A model generated the notes under the pieces. It ran no database searches. It saw nothing but the letters and a program-made list of their open reading frames with translations, and was not told the DNA's origin. A stretch of 47,245 bases of DNA from Myxococcota bacterium (GTDB lineage Bacteria; Myxococcota_A; Polyangia; JAAYKL01), in assembly GCA_030065855.1 (NCBI GenBank), contig JASJCT010000073.1:1-47245 (forward strand), in the 5' to 3' direction. A program made the translations under genes and the position numbers. Positions 1 to 9,102 of this stretch are shown here, piece after piece; the first letter of the stretch is position 1; every line of letters starts with the position of its first letter.

Positions 1-10
1 GGACGTGTCA

Positions 11-191
11 AAATCCCCCTAACCCCCTTTTTCAAGGGGGAGATCCTTTACCCGGCATAAAAATAGCAAAAATCGCGACATTTGCCCTTAACCGAATGCC
101 ATTGGGCAAAGGGGGCCGGGGGGATTTCGCCTTTCCCCCTGGCATTGTGAGGTGACAGAATCCCCCAAACCCCCTTTTTCAAGGGGGAATT
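11..191. repeat. Composite G/C-rich repeat, left copy
   Basis: Two copies of a hairpin-forming element (11-42 and 159-191, both reading on the minus strand as a C-run, TTGAAAAA, a G-run and a second G-run ending in GATT) flank a central segment. The central segment includes a 30-base block (86-115) that recurs exactly, in inverted orientation, at 47108-47137. The whole arrangement matches the right end of the window, so this looks like one ~180-bp non-coding repeat unit rather than chance G-runs. It lies just downstream of the acyl-CoA synthetase stop, and the hairpins could act as a terminator for that gene. No transposase is present; a MITE- or REP-like nature is inferred. Confidence 0.7.
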
Positions 192-228
192 TGCTATCTT
201 CACTCGACAAAGTTCGTTCGAAACAACA

Positions 229-2055
229 CTAATTGAGGATGGTCGCGCGGATTCGTTTCTTGTCCACTTTTTGGACGTCTGTGAGCGGTATCTCGTCGAC
301 AATGCGAACCAGCTTGGGCACGGCATACTTGGCAACCCTATCTTGCAGATAGGTGATAATGTCACCTTCCTTGAGGGTATCTTTTTGCGTGGAAATGGGC
401 TGCACCATCACGGCCACGCGCTCGCTGCCTTCTTTTTCTTCGTCGGGAATCGCCACAGTGGCGGCCATCTCGACCCCTGGATGCTTGTACAGGATTTCGT
501 CAATTTCGCGGGAGTAGACCTTAAACCCTGAGACTACAATCATGTCCTTGGTCCGGTCTACCACTGAGAAATATCCCTTATCATCCACTGCCACCACATC
601 GCCGGTATGTACAAAGCCATCTTCGTCCATGCCGCTTCCCTTGTCAGGCCAATACCCGAGCATGCGCTGCGGACCGCTCATGCAGAGCTCGCCGGTCTTG
701 CCCTCTATGGTGATCTCTTCCCATGACAGTTCTCTGCCCGTATCCACGTCTAGCACTTTTATTTCAGTATCTGGAAATGGTACGCCGATGGTGCCCCGTT
801 TTTCCTTGCTCTTGTCTGGCGATTTCTTTTTAGACAATTTTAAAATGATGGGCAGTGACCGCTGGAGGATACCGCCGATGAGCTTGCTGCCCGGTAGCCG
901 CAGGATCGCATTGATCAAAACCAACACACCGGGAAGACTAAGCAGCACGCTCACTATCCGCGCTGGAATTCTGCCGCCCAAGATACGCAGCAGCAGTGTA
1001 ACGTTCAAATGGGTGGTCGGGGACATCTCTGAGAGGCCGTAGCCTTCCATAATGCCGCTACCGCTCTTTTTTTCGAAATTATCTTGCGTCGTCTTGGGCA
1101 AGGCAGCAGACCCGGATATGGCCAGGACACCTAGCCCGCCTGACGCTTCTTCCAAAATCTTCATGAACTGGGTTGGGACGCCCATCAGCATTACGGGACG
1201 ATATTGCTTCATGGTCTCGACCATGGCCTTTGCGTCTCGCGCATCTGGAATCAGGATCTGTGTGAACCCGAGCTCGGTCATTGTGTGCATGGTGCTGTGG
1301 CCATAGCTGTGAAAGAAGGGTAAGCCCATCAAGACGGATATGGCACCTTCCATCAACTTTGCTGACTTGCCCAAGGCGTAACTGTTCTGTATTGCGTTGG
1401 CGTAGATATTCCGATGGGTCAACATGCACCCCTTGGCCAACCCTGTTGTTCCACCGGTGAATAAGAGCGTCTCCAGGTCGTTATCCACATCAAACGTTAT
1501 CTCCGGCGGTTCAGGCGGGTACTTGGTGACGAGATCTGTCATCCATATTGCACCGTTCACTGGGGCTTTTTGCGGAGGATTCGCGGAATAATCTTCCAAC
1601 TCGGTCAAGATAAGATGATCGATGGTTGCTTTTTTACAGAGGTCCACCGCTGTATTTTTGTATTCGTTGAGACAAACGAGTGCCTTGGGCGCGCCCTCTT
1701 TAAATTTGTGATCCAGCGTGTCGATCGCTTCCAAATGACTGCTGGGGATATGCACTGCGCCGCATCTCGCAATGGCGTAATCCATGATCACAAACTGTAT
1801 CGAAGTGGGTAACAGGGTTGCGATGCGGTCGCCCTTTTGAATCCCCATGGCGTGAAACGCGCAGGCAATCCGCTCCACATGGTCCAGCACTGCTGGGTAG
1901 GGCATTTCGTAGCCGAGTTGCACGAGCCCCATTTTTTTGTGTTTTGTCGCTGCCTTTTCGAGGATTTCAAAAACCGGGCCATCTGGGTATGGTTCAAATG
2001 TCTCGGGTATCCCAAATACCTTGTATTCGGTTTTCCATGGAATATTTGCGTTCAT
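229..2055 (-). CDS. Long-chain acyl-CoA synthetase (AMP-forming), FadD-like, with hydrophobic insert
   Basis: A 608-residue member of the ANL adenylating superfamily, expected to activate a fatty acid with ATP and load it on CoA. The phosphate-binding loop is at residues 199-209 (FTGGTTGLAKG), the A5 motif at 338-343 (EGYGLSE region), the acidic A7 motif at 484-486 (TGD), the hinge motif around 500-512 (DRTKDMIVVSGFK), and a C-terminal catalytic-type lysine near 596 (DVQKVDKK, where the family usually has a Gly-Lys). Between A5 and the next conserved block (GTIGVPFPDTE, 421 on) sits a ~70-residue hydrophobic and basic insert, 351-420, where relatives usually have only a short link; it may anchor the enzyme to the membrane. 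The ATG start is preceded by AGGAGAG at good spacing. Exact substrate is unknown. The gene follows the phosphatase array on the same strand but after a ~320-base gap, so it is probably separately transcribed. Confidence 0.9.
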   Translation of the reverse strand: MNANIPWKTEYKVFGIPETFEPYPDGPVFEILEKAATKHKKMGLVQLGYEMPYPAVLDHVERIACAFHAMGIQKGDRIATLLPTSIQFVIMDYAIARCGAVHIPSSHLEAIDTLDHKFKEGAPKALVCLNEYKNTAVDLCKKATIDHLILTELEDYSANPPQKAPVNGAIWMTDLVTKYPPEPPEITFDVDNDLETLLFTGGTTGLAKGCMLTHRNIYANAIQNSYALGKSAKLMEGAISVLMGLPFFHSYGHSTMHTMTELGFTQILIPDARDAKAMVETMKQYRPVMLMGVPTQFMKILEEASGGLGVLAISGSAALPKTTQDNFEKKSGSGIMEGYGLSEMSPTTHLNVTLLLRILGGRIPARIVSVLLSLPGVLVLINAILRLPGSKLIGGILQRSLPIILKLSKKKSPDKSKEKRGTIGVPFPDTEIKVLDVDTGRELSWEEITIEGKTGELCMSGPQRMLGYWPDKGSGMDEDGFVHTGDVVAVDDKGYFSVVDRTKDMIVVSGFKVYSREIDEILYKHPGVEMAATVAIPDEEKEGSERVAVMVQPISTQKDTLKEGDIITYLQDRVAKYAVPKLVRIVDEIPLTDVQKVDKKRIRATILN

Positions 2056-2377
2056 ATACCTCTCCTAATCCTAACCGGATGGTTTATACACTATTGGAGC
2101 AAGGAATCCCAGCCCAGCAGGGCAGGAATCGATGGATTGATAATAGTTCAAACCTTGTAAGCTATTAATAATATTTGACAAATGAGGGAAATGCAAAACG
2201 GGCAAATAGAATCTAGATGTGAACAGTTTGGACAATTCACCTTGTCTAAATGAGATTAAATTCGACATTGAACGCGAGTCAGACCCCTGTCTCAGCCACT
2301 AAGGTGCACCTGATCACCGTAACCGTATGACAACTGTTTTTGTCTGCATATTTCCAGTCCTGTTAAAAAAAAGTATC
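2056..2377. other. Intergenic gap between phosphatase array and acyl-CoA synthetase
   Basis: No convincing reading frame was found. The minus strand just after the last array gene has a run of eight T (complement of 2364-2371) but no clear stem before it, so a classical terminator is not supported. The segment nearest the synthetase is AT-rich (about 2155-2200) and could hold its promoter, but I cannot name clean -35 and -10 boxes. Confidence 0.4.
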
Positions 2378-5300
2378 TCAAGTGCGTTTGATTACCATCA
2401 ATGTAACATCGTCATCGTACTTAAAATTGGTTATCAGCCTCAAAATGTTTCCCTTAATCTCCTCGACCGGTTGGTCCCCCAATTCAGAAAGTGCTTGAGC
2501 GAGCCCTTGCGTGCCGAACATTTGCCCGTCTGGACCCACGGCTTCGGTGATGCCGTCGGTGTACAGTAGCATCACATCGCCGCTTTCAAGGGCAACGGTA
2601 TCGACTTCGAGCATATCGGCAATCTCACCCACCATCCCAATCCACATGCCATTGGTCTCGACCGATGCCACTTCCTTTTGTTTTGCGCGATAAATCATGA
2701 TGTCCTGGTGCAAACCGGAAAATTGCAAGGTCCCATCTCTGGCACAGGAAAATACAGTGATGGTCATGTACTTGTTTTCCCCCATCTGCTGGATGTTTTG
2801 ATAAATAACCTTATTTACCGCCTGCAGCAGCTGAGGTGGGGATAAGTCCTTAAAATTTTTCACGACCGAGTGGATGGCGGTCTGCACCATCATCATCACC
2901 AAGCCGGCTGGCACGCCGTGTCCTGAGACATCCCCAATGACAATCCAATCCTGATCCGGCAGGTTGATCACGTCGTAATAGTCACCCCCTACGAGATCCG
3001 CGGGTTTTGTATGGGCAGCGATTTCAAATCCCTTTAGGTGCGGAGAGGTGGGCAAGAGCACGGTTTGGATTTTTTTGGCCAGTTCCATCTCACCCCACAG
3101 GGCCGCGTTTGCCTGTTCGATTTGATCCTTTTGTTCGGCGATTTCGTCCTTTTGCCGCACCACCTCGCTGGTCTTCTCCTTGACGATTCTCTGGAGTTTC
3201 TTTTTCGATTCGATCAGGCGCCACGCGTATATCTTTACGCTGCCAACGAGCAGGGCAATACCAGCGAGGAAGTAGCCGATATAGGCCCAGATCGTGCGGT
3301 ACCACGGGGGACGAACGGAAAACCGAAAAGACGCTGTTTCACCGACATGATCGAAAATATTCTTTGCCTGGACCGAGAAGCAATACTTGCCTTCTGGCAG
3401 GTTGGTATATTCTTTTTTGTGCTCCTTGCTCCACTTGCTCCACTGCTGGTCAAACCCTTCTAACTTGTATCGATATTGCGTATTTTCAGGCTGTTCATAA
3501 AAGGCCGCCCCGTATTCAAACCCGATGCTATTGTTTGAATATGCCAGAACAGGCACTGCTTTGGGGGATTGAGCAATGGAAATATCCAGATAGTAACCGT
3601 CCTTTTCAGTTGACTCATCGACAAATGCGCCGTGGTTGATAACCTCATTATCGCCGCCTATCACCCGTCGGATAAGGGTGTTATAGGGTTGCTCAACATC
3701 CACTTGGATTGTCGTGTCGTAGCGATACACCCCATTAGATGTGGCGATCCAAATCGTATGGCCATCACCGTCCAGGTACGCTCTCCCGATCGCACCGGAG
3801 AAGATACTGGACATGCGGGTATCCCACGCATAGCCCCCTGCCCCATCTGGCTTCACGTTGCCGAAGTGATTTGAATTAGCAGCCCAAAGGGTCTGATCGC
3901 GATCTAGAAAAAAATCAATTAAACCGAAATCATCTCTTATCTGTTCCTTTCCATAGATCGGTTTCAAAACAAACGTTCCCCGCTTTTGGATGCCATTGCT
4001 GTGTTCTCCTGGGATAAATTTGTAAATGCCCTTGCTCGTACTCAGCGTTAAATCATTGTTGATGTTAATTACATTGCCCAGCCCCTCGTTTGGAAGACCG
4101 TCTGCTATCCCGTATTCGCGTACCTCTAAATCGCCAAATGCCTGGCCCGGCCAATGTAGATGCAGGATGTCGTCGTTTATAGAAGCAGCCCATATATCAC
4201 CGGCCTGATCCGCTACCAAAGAAGCAAACTCACCACTAATCTTTTTTAGTGATTCGTTTTGAACGATAGCTGCAGATACATCTAAGTTGCCGACCTCAAT
4301 GATGTTATCTGAGGCGTCTTTTTTTGAGGCTGAAAAGCCGGGCGTCGATATTTTTAATACTGATATGCCCTTGCCTGTTCCAGCAAAGATTAGATTTGGA
4401 AATTTCGTTGACTGGGCAAGTGCGATCACCTGCGCTTCCAGGGTTTTTAAAGTCCGGTAGGTTTGACCTTTGATTTGGATTATCTTGTGGTAGAGCGTGC
4501 TCAATAGGGCGCCTTTTTGTATGACAAAGGCGAAGCTATAGTGGTTCCTAGTGCCTTGAATGATGTTCAACTTATGAATATCATTATCCGTTTTCATTTT
4601 GTACGGCGGCAAGGTATAGATTCCGGAATAGGATCCCAAATAGAGCGTTCCGTTGTATCGCCCAATAGAAATAATCTTGCTTTCAATACCGTTTTGCTTA
4701 TCAAAAACGCTGACCGGTGCATTGATGCTGATATGAGAGATGCCATTGTTCGTGAGCGCCCAAAGACCGCCCAGATTGTCGAGGGCTAGACCATAAACGA
4801 GGTCATTTGTTAATCCTCGATTCGCGTTGATGATGCGCACCAGCTTGCCCGCTTCGTCAATGACGGCGATGCCGCCTAAGGTACCGAGGGCAAATTGGGC
4901 GTCATTTATTTTTATTCCACTATAGATGCGGTTCGCCCGAATATATGCATCGACTTCGGTCTCAAATGGTGTGATATATGAGACCGGCGTTGCCTCAGTG
5001 GCGCGGGATGCTTTGAGAAAGCGGTCTGTATCGTGGATAAACATGCCTTTTAAGGTTGTGATGATCAGGGTCTTGCTATCGCGCCAGGGTATGGCAAAAA
5101 CATCGCCCAGGTCCTTTTCTCTGTAGAACTGATCAAAATAGGGCAACGCTACGACATTGCCCTTATCTAAAATATAAACGCCCTTTTCCTGGCCGAGCAG
5201 GTATAGGCGATCCCCGACTTTTGACATTTTGTAGAAGGGTTGATGGATTATTTCAAAAGCGGCCTCATGCCAGCGGAGAAGCTTGGATCGGGTTTGGAAA

Positions 5301-5740
5301 TAAACACCGTGGGACGTGGCATGGACTGCCCAGACCGGCAGCAGCTCCCGCTCTTTTTCAGGTAACTTATCCTTTAATGAGATGCATCGTAATTCACCCT
5401 TACTATCGCGCGCCAAATACCCCACATCGTTTACCGAGCCGACAAATATGGTGCCGTGGTCGTCCATGGCTATGCCCCGGACGACCGACCCTGGAACTTC
5501 TATCGAGCGCCAGCTAATACCGTCAAATGCAATGACTGCGTCGGATGTAGCAAAATACAACACACCTCGACGATCTTGGATTCCAGACCAGACCTGTGAA
5601 TGAGAGGCGTACTGCTCAGGGGTGTAATTATGGATAATGGGGCTGCCCAGCTCGTTGGGGCGGTCAGGCGTGGCGTGTGACGGACCTGCCCACACCCACA
5701 ACATCGATATGGTGATCAATATGGTGCAACGGTGTTTCAC
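2378..5740 (-). CDS. Propeller-Y_Y_Y-SpoIIE membrane sensor phosphatase, array copy 5 in transcription order
   Basis: A 1120-residue signalling protein. Residues 1-23 are a signal peptide ending in SHA; ~30-740 form a periplasmic propeller of the two-component-regulator type (repeated blocks such as GLALDNLGGLWALTNNGISH); ~755-810 is a Y_Y_Y domain (EGFDQQWSKW, then YTNLPEGKY); one membrane helix lies at ~816-838; a charged coiled coil at ~841-885; and an RsbU/SpoIIE-type PP2C phosphatase from ~900 to the end. The metal-binding aspartates are present: GGDYYD (918-923), GDVSGHG (936-942), YTDG (1061-1063) and the DDD near 1109. Such phosphatases typically dephosphorylate STAS-domain proteins that control anti-sigma factors; no such partner is in the window. 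It starts with GTG inside the stop of the gene before (GTGA overlap), with no Shine-Dalgarno, so it probably depends on translational coupling. It is the last of the array and is closest to its neighbour at 5737-9102. Its propeller lacks one residue (LGTLGG for LGTHGGG). Confidence 0.9.
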   Translation of the reverse strand: MKHRCTILITISMLWVWAGPSHATPDRPNELGSPIIHNYTPEQYASHSQVWSGIQDRRGVLYFATSDAVIAFDGISWRSIEVPGSVVRGIAMDDHGTIFVGSVNDVGYLARDSKGELRCISLKDKLPEKERELLPVWAVHATSHGVYFQTRSKLLRWHEAAFEIIHQPFYKMSKVGDRLYLLGQEKGVYILDKGNVVALPYFDQFYREKDLGDVFAIPWRDSKTLIITTLKGMFIHDTDRFLKASRATEATPVSYITPFETEVDAYIRANRIYSGIKINDAQFALGTLGGIAVIDEAGKLVRIINANRGLTNDLVYGLALDNLGGLWALTNNGISHISINAPVSVFDKQNGIESKIISIGRYNGTLYLGSYSGIYTLPPYKMKTDNDIHKLNIIQGTRNHYSFAFVIQKGALLSTLYHKIIQIKGQTYRTLKTLEAQVIALAQSTKFPNLIFAGTGKGISVLKISTPGFSASKKDASDNIIEVGNLDVSAAIVQNESLKKISGEFASLVADQAGDIWAASINDDILHLHWPGQAFGDLEVREYGIADGLPNEGLGNVININNDLTLSTSKGIYKFIPGEHSNGIQKRGTFVLKPIYGKEQIRDDFGLIDFFLDRDQTLWAANSNHFGNVKPDGAGGYAWDTRMSSIFSGAIGRAYLDGDGHTIWIATSNGVYRYDTTIQVDVEQPYNTLIRRVIGGDNEVINHGAFVDESTEKDGYYLDISIAQSPKAVPVLAYSNNSIGFEYGAAFYEQPENTQYRYKLEGFDQQWSKWSKEHKKEYTNLPEGKYCFSVQAKNIFDHVGETASFRFSVRPPWYRTIWAYIGYFLAGIALLVGSVKIYAWRLIESKKKLQRIVKEKTSEVVRQKDEIAEQKDQIEQANAALWGEMELAKKIQTVLLPTSPHLKGFEIAAHTKPADLVGGDYYDVINLPDQDWIVIGDVSGHGVPAGLVMMMVQTAIHSVVKNFKDLSPPQLLQAVNKVIYQNIQQMGENKYMTITVFSCARDGTLQFSGLHQDIMIYRAKQKEVASVETNGMWIGMVGEIADMLEVDTVALESGDVMLLYTDGITEAVGPDGQMFGTQGLAQALSELGDQPVEEIKGNILRLITNFKYDDDVTLMVIKRT

Positions 5741-8700
5741 TGGCGCTTGATCACCATCAAGGTGATGTCGTCATCATTTTCTAGAGGATCTACCAGCTTT
5801 AAGATGCCGTCTTTAATCTCCTCGACCGGTTGGTCCCCCAATTCAGAAAGTGCTTGAGCGAGCCCTTGTGTGCCGAACATTTGCCCGTCTGGGTCCACGG
5901 CTTCGGTGATGCCGTCTGTATACAGTAGCATCACATCGCCGCTTTCAAGGGCAACGGTATCGACGTCGAGCATGTCGGCAATCTCACCGACCATCCCAAT
6001 CCACATGCCATTGGTCTCGACCGATGCCACCTTTTTTTGGTTGGCGCGATAGATCATGATGTCCTGGTGCAAACCGGAAAATTGCAATGTCCCATCTCTG
6101 GCACAGGAAAATACGGTGATGGTCATGTACTTGTTTTCCCCCATTTGCTGGATGTTTTGATAGATAACCTTATTTACTGCCTGCAAGAGCTGGGGTGGGG
6201 ATAGGTCCTGAAAGTTTTTCAAGACCGAGTGGATAGAGGTCTGCACCATCATCATTACCAGGCCGGCTGGCACGCCGTGTCCAGAGACATCCCCAATGAC
6301 AATCCAATCCTGATCCGGCAGGTTGATCACGTCGTAATAGTCACCGCCGACGAGATCCGCGGGTTTTGTATAGGCAGCGATTTCAAATCCCTTTAGGTGG
6401 GGATATGTGGGCAAGAGCACGGTTTGGATTTTTTTGGCCAATTCCATCTCCCCCCATAGGGCTTGGTTGGCCTGTTCGATTTGATCCTTTTGTTCGGCTA
6501 TCTCGTCCTTTTGTCGGACCACCTCGCTGGTTTTCTCTTTGACAATCCTCTGGAGCTTCTTTCTCGATTCAATCAGGCGCCACGCATATATCTTTACACT
6601 GCCAGCGAGCAGGGCAATGCCGGCGAGGAAGTAGCCGATATAGGCCCAGATCGTGCGGTACCACGGGGGGCGAATGGCAAATTGAAAAGACGCTGTTTCA
6701 CCGATATGATCGAAAATATTCTTTGCTTGAACCGAGAAGCAGTAGTTGCCTCCAGGTAGGTTGGTGTATTCTTTTTTGTGCTCCTTGCTCCACTGGCTCC
6801 ATTGTCGATCAAACCCTGCTAACCTGTATCTGTATTGGGTGTTTTCAGGCTGTTCATAAAAGGCAGCCCCGTATTCAAACCCGATGCTGTTGTCTGAATA
6901 TGCGAGAGTAGGCACTGCCTTTGGGGATTGAGCAATGGAAATATCCAGATAGTAACCGTCTTTTTCAGTTGCGTCATCGACAAACGCGCCGTGGTTGATA
7001 ATCTCATTATCACCGCCTATCACCCGTCGGATAAGGGTGTGATAGGGTTGTTCAAAATCCATTTGGATTGTTGTGTCATAGCGATACATCCCATTAGATG
7101 TGGAGAACCAGATCGTATAGCCATCATCATCTATGTATGATCTACCCGTTGTGCCGGAGAACAGGCGCGAGATGCGGGTATCCCATTCATAACTGCCTGC
7201 ATTGTCTCGAACCATCTTGCCGAAGCCGTTTTGCGTTGTAACCCAAAGTGCTTGATCCCTGTCTAATACAAAATCAAATGGGGTGTGTTCACTTTTTATG
7301 AATGGTTTTCCAAAAGTCGTTTCCAGAACAAACGCCCCCCGGTTTTGGTTGGCATTTGGGTTTTCTACAGGGATAAATTTGTAAAGACCATTGCTCGTAG
7401 ACACAATCAGATCACCGTTGATGAGAAATAAATTGAAATTAGTCTTTTGGGGGAGGCCTTCGTTTATAGCGTATTCGCGTATCGCTAAATCGTCAAATAT
7501 CTGATCCGGCCAATGGAGATGCATGATACGTTTGTCCACAGAAGTCGCCCATATATCACCGTTCTGATCCACAGCCATAGAATTGAACTCGCCTTCCAGT
7601 TTTTCTAATAATTTATTTTTAATGATGGTTGCAGATACGTTTCTGTTGCCAGACCAGATACGGTTATCTGATACCTCATCATTTGAGACCGACACTCCAG
7701 GTGATGATATTTTCAATACAGATATGCCCTTGCCTGTTCCAGCAAAGATGAGATTTGGAAATTTCTTTGACTGGACAAGTGCGATCACCTGCGCTTCCAG
7801 GGTTTTTAAACTCCGGTGGGTTTGACCTTTGATTTGGATGATCTTGTGGTAGAGCGTGCTCAATAGAACGCCATTTTGTATGACAAAGGCATAAGTGTAA
7901 TGATTGCCAGTTCCTTGAACCATATCTAACTTATAGATATCATTATCAATTGTCATTTTATACGGCGGCAAGGTATAGATGCCGGAATAGGATCCCCAAT
8001 AGAGCATTCCCTTATATCGCCTAATAGAAATAATCTTGCTTTCAATGCCGTTTTGCTTATCAAAAACACTGACCGGTGCATTGATGCTGATATGGGAAAT
8101 GCCATTGTTTGTGAGCGCCCAAAGACCGCCCAGATTATCTAGTGCAAGACCAAAAACCAGGTCATTTGCTAATCCTCGATTCCCGTTGATGATGCGCACC
8201 AGCTTTCCCGCATCGTCAATGATGGCGACCCCACCGCCATGGGTACCAAGGGCAAACTGTGCGTCATTGATCTTTGTCCCACTATAGATGCGGTGCGCCC
8301 GAATATATGCATCGGCTTCGGTCTCAAATGGGGTGATATAGGAGACAGGCGTTGTCTCATTGGCGCGGGATGCTTCGAGAAAGCGGTCTGTATCGTGGAT
8401 AAACATGCCTTTTAAGGTCGTGATGATCAAGGTCTTGTTATCGCGCCAGGGGATGGCGAAAACATCGCCCAGGTCCTTTTCTCTATAGAAATGAGAGAAA
8501 TAGGGCAGCGCTACGACGTTGCCCTGATCTAAAAGATAAACTCCCTTTTCCTGGCCGAGCAGGTATAGTCGATCCCCTGCTTTGGACATCTTGTAGAAGG
8601 GTTGATGGATTATCTCTAGGGCTTGTTCATGCCACCTGAGGAGTTTAGATCGGGTTTGGAAATAAACACCGTGGGATGTAGCATGGACCGCCCAGACCGG

Positions 8701-9102
8701 GAGCAAATCCCTCTCTTTTTCAGGTAACTTATCCTTTAGGGAGATGCATCGTACTTCACCCTTACTATCCCGCGCCAAATACCCCACATCGTTTACCGAG
8801 CCGACAAATATGGTGCCGTGGTCGTCTATGGCAATACCCCGGACGACCGACCCTGGAATCTCTATCGAGCGCCAGCCAATGCCGTCAAATGCAATAACTG
8901 CCTCAGATGTGGCAAAATACAACACACCTCGACGATCTTGGACCCCAGACCAAACCTGTGAATGAGAGGCGTACTGCTGAGGTGTGTAGGTCTGGATGAT
9001 GGGGCTGCCCAGTTCGTTGCGGCGGTCAGGGGCGGCGTGTGATGGATCTGAACATAGCCAAAAGGCCGCCACCACAAGCAATATGGTGTGACGTTGTTTC
9101 AC
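5737..9102 (-). CDS. Propeller-Y_Y_Y-SpoIIE membrane sensor phosphatase, array copy 4 in transcription order
   Basis: 1121 residues with the same order of parts as the other array members: signal peptide, large periplasmic propeller, Y_Y_Y domain (AGFDRQWSQW), one membrane helix (TIWAYIGYFLAGIALLAGSV), coiled coil and SpoIIE-type phosphatase with GGDYYD, GDVSGHG, LLYTDG and a final DDD. All metal-ligand aspartates are intact, so it should be active. It is most similar to the next gene downstream (2378-5740): long stretches of the phosphatase DNA are almost identical (compare 5819-5870 with 2458-2510), which suggests a recent duplication or gene conversion. Divergence is concentrated in the middle of the propeller (roughly residues 470-640), the likely ligand-facing part. 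The GTG start overlaps the previous gene's stop by four bases. Confidence 0.9.
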   Translation of the reverse strand: MKQRHTILLVVAAFWLCSDPSHAAPDRRNELGSPIIQTYTPQQYASHSQVWSGVQDRRGVLYFATSEAVIAFDGIGWRSIEIPGSVVRGIAIDDHGTIFVGSVNDVGYLARDSKGEVRCISLKDKLPEKERDLLPVWAVHATSHGVYFQTRSKLLRWHEQALEIIHQPFYKMSKAGDRLYLLGQEKGVYLLDQGNVVALPYFSHFYREKDLGDVFAIPWRDNKTLIITTLKGMFIHDTDRFLEASRANETTPVSYITPFETEADAYIRAHRIYSGTKINDAQFALGTHGGGVAIIDDAGKLVRIINGNRGLANDLVFGLALDNLGGLWALTNNGISHISINAPVSVFDKQNGIESKIISIRRYKGMLYWGSYSGIYTLPPYKMTIDNDIYKLDMVQGTGNHYTYAFVIQNGVLLSTLYHKIIQIKGQTHRSLKTLEAQVIALVQSKKFPNLIFAGTGKGISVLKISSPGVSVSNDEVSDNRIWSGNRNVSATIIKNKLLEKLEGEFNSMAVDQNGDIWATSVDKRIMHLHWPDQIFDDLAIREYAINEGLPQKTNFNLFLINGDLIVSTSNGLYKFIPVENPNANQNRGAFVLETTFGKPFIKSEHTPFDFVLDRDQALWVTTQNGFGKMVRDNAGSYEWDTRISRLFSGTTGRSYIDDDGYTIWFSTSNGMYRYDTTIQMDFEQPYHTLIRRVIGGDNEIINHGAFVDDATEKDGYYLDISIAQSPKAVPTLAYSDNSIGFEYGAAFYEQPENTQYRYRLAGFDRQWSQWSKEHKKEYTNLPGGNYCFSVQAKNIFDHIGETASFQFAIRPPWYRTIWAYIGYFLAGIALLAGSVKIYAWRLIESRKKLQRIVKEKTSEVVRQKDEIAEQKDQIEQANQALWGEMELAKKIQTVLLPTYPHLKGFEIAAYTKPADLVGGDYYDVINLPDQDWIVIGDVSGHGVPAGLVMMMVQTSIHSVLKNFQDLSPPQLLQAVNKVIYQNIQQMGENKYMTITVFSCARDGTLQFSGLHQDIMIYRANQKKVASVETNGMWIGMVGEIADMLDVDTVALESGDVMLLYTDGITEAVDPDGQMFGTQGLAQALSELGDQPVEEIKDGILKLVDPLENDDDITLMVIKRQ

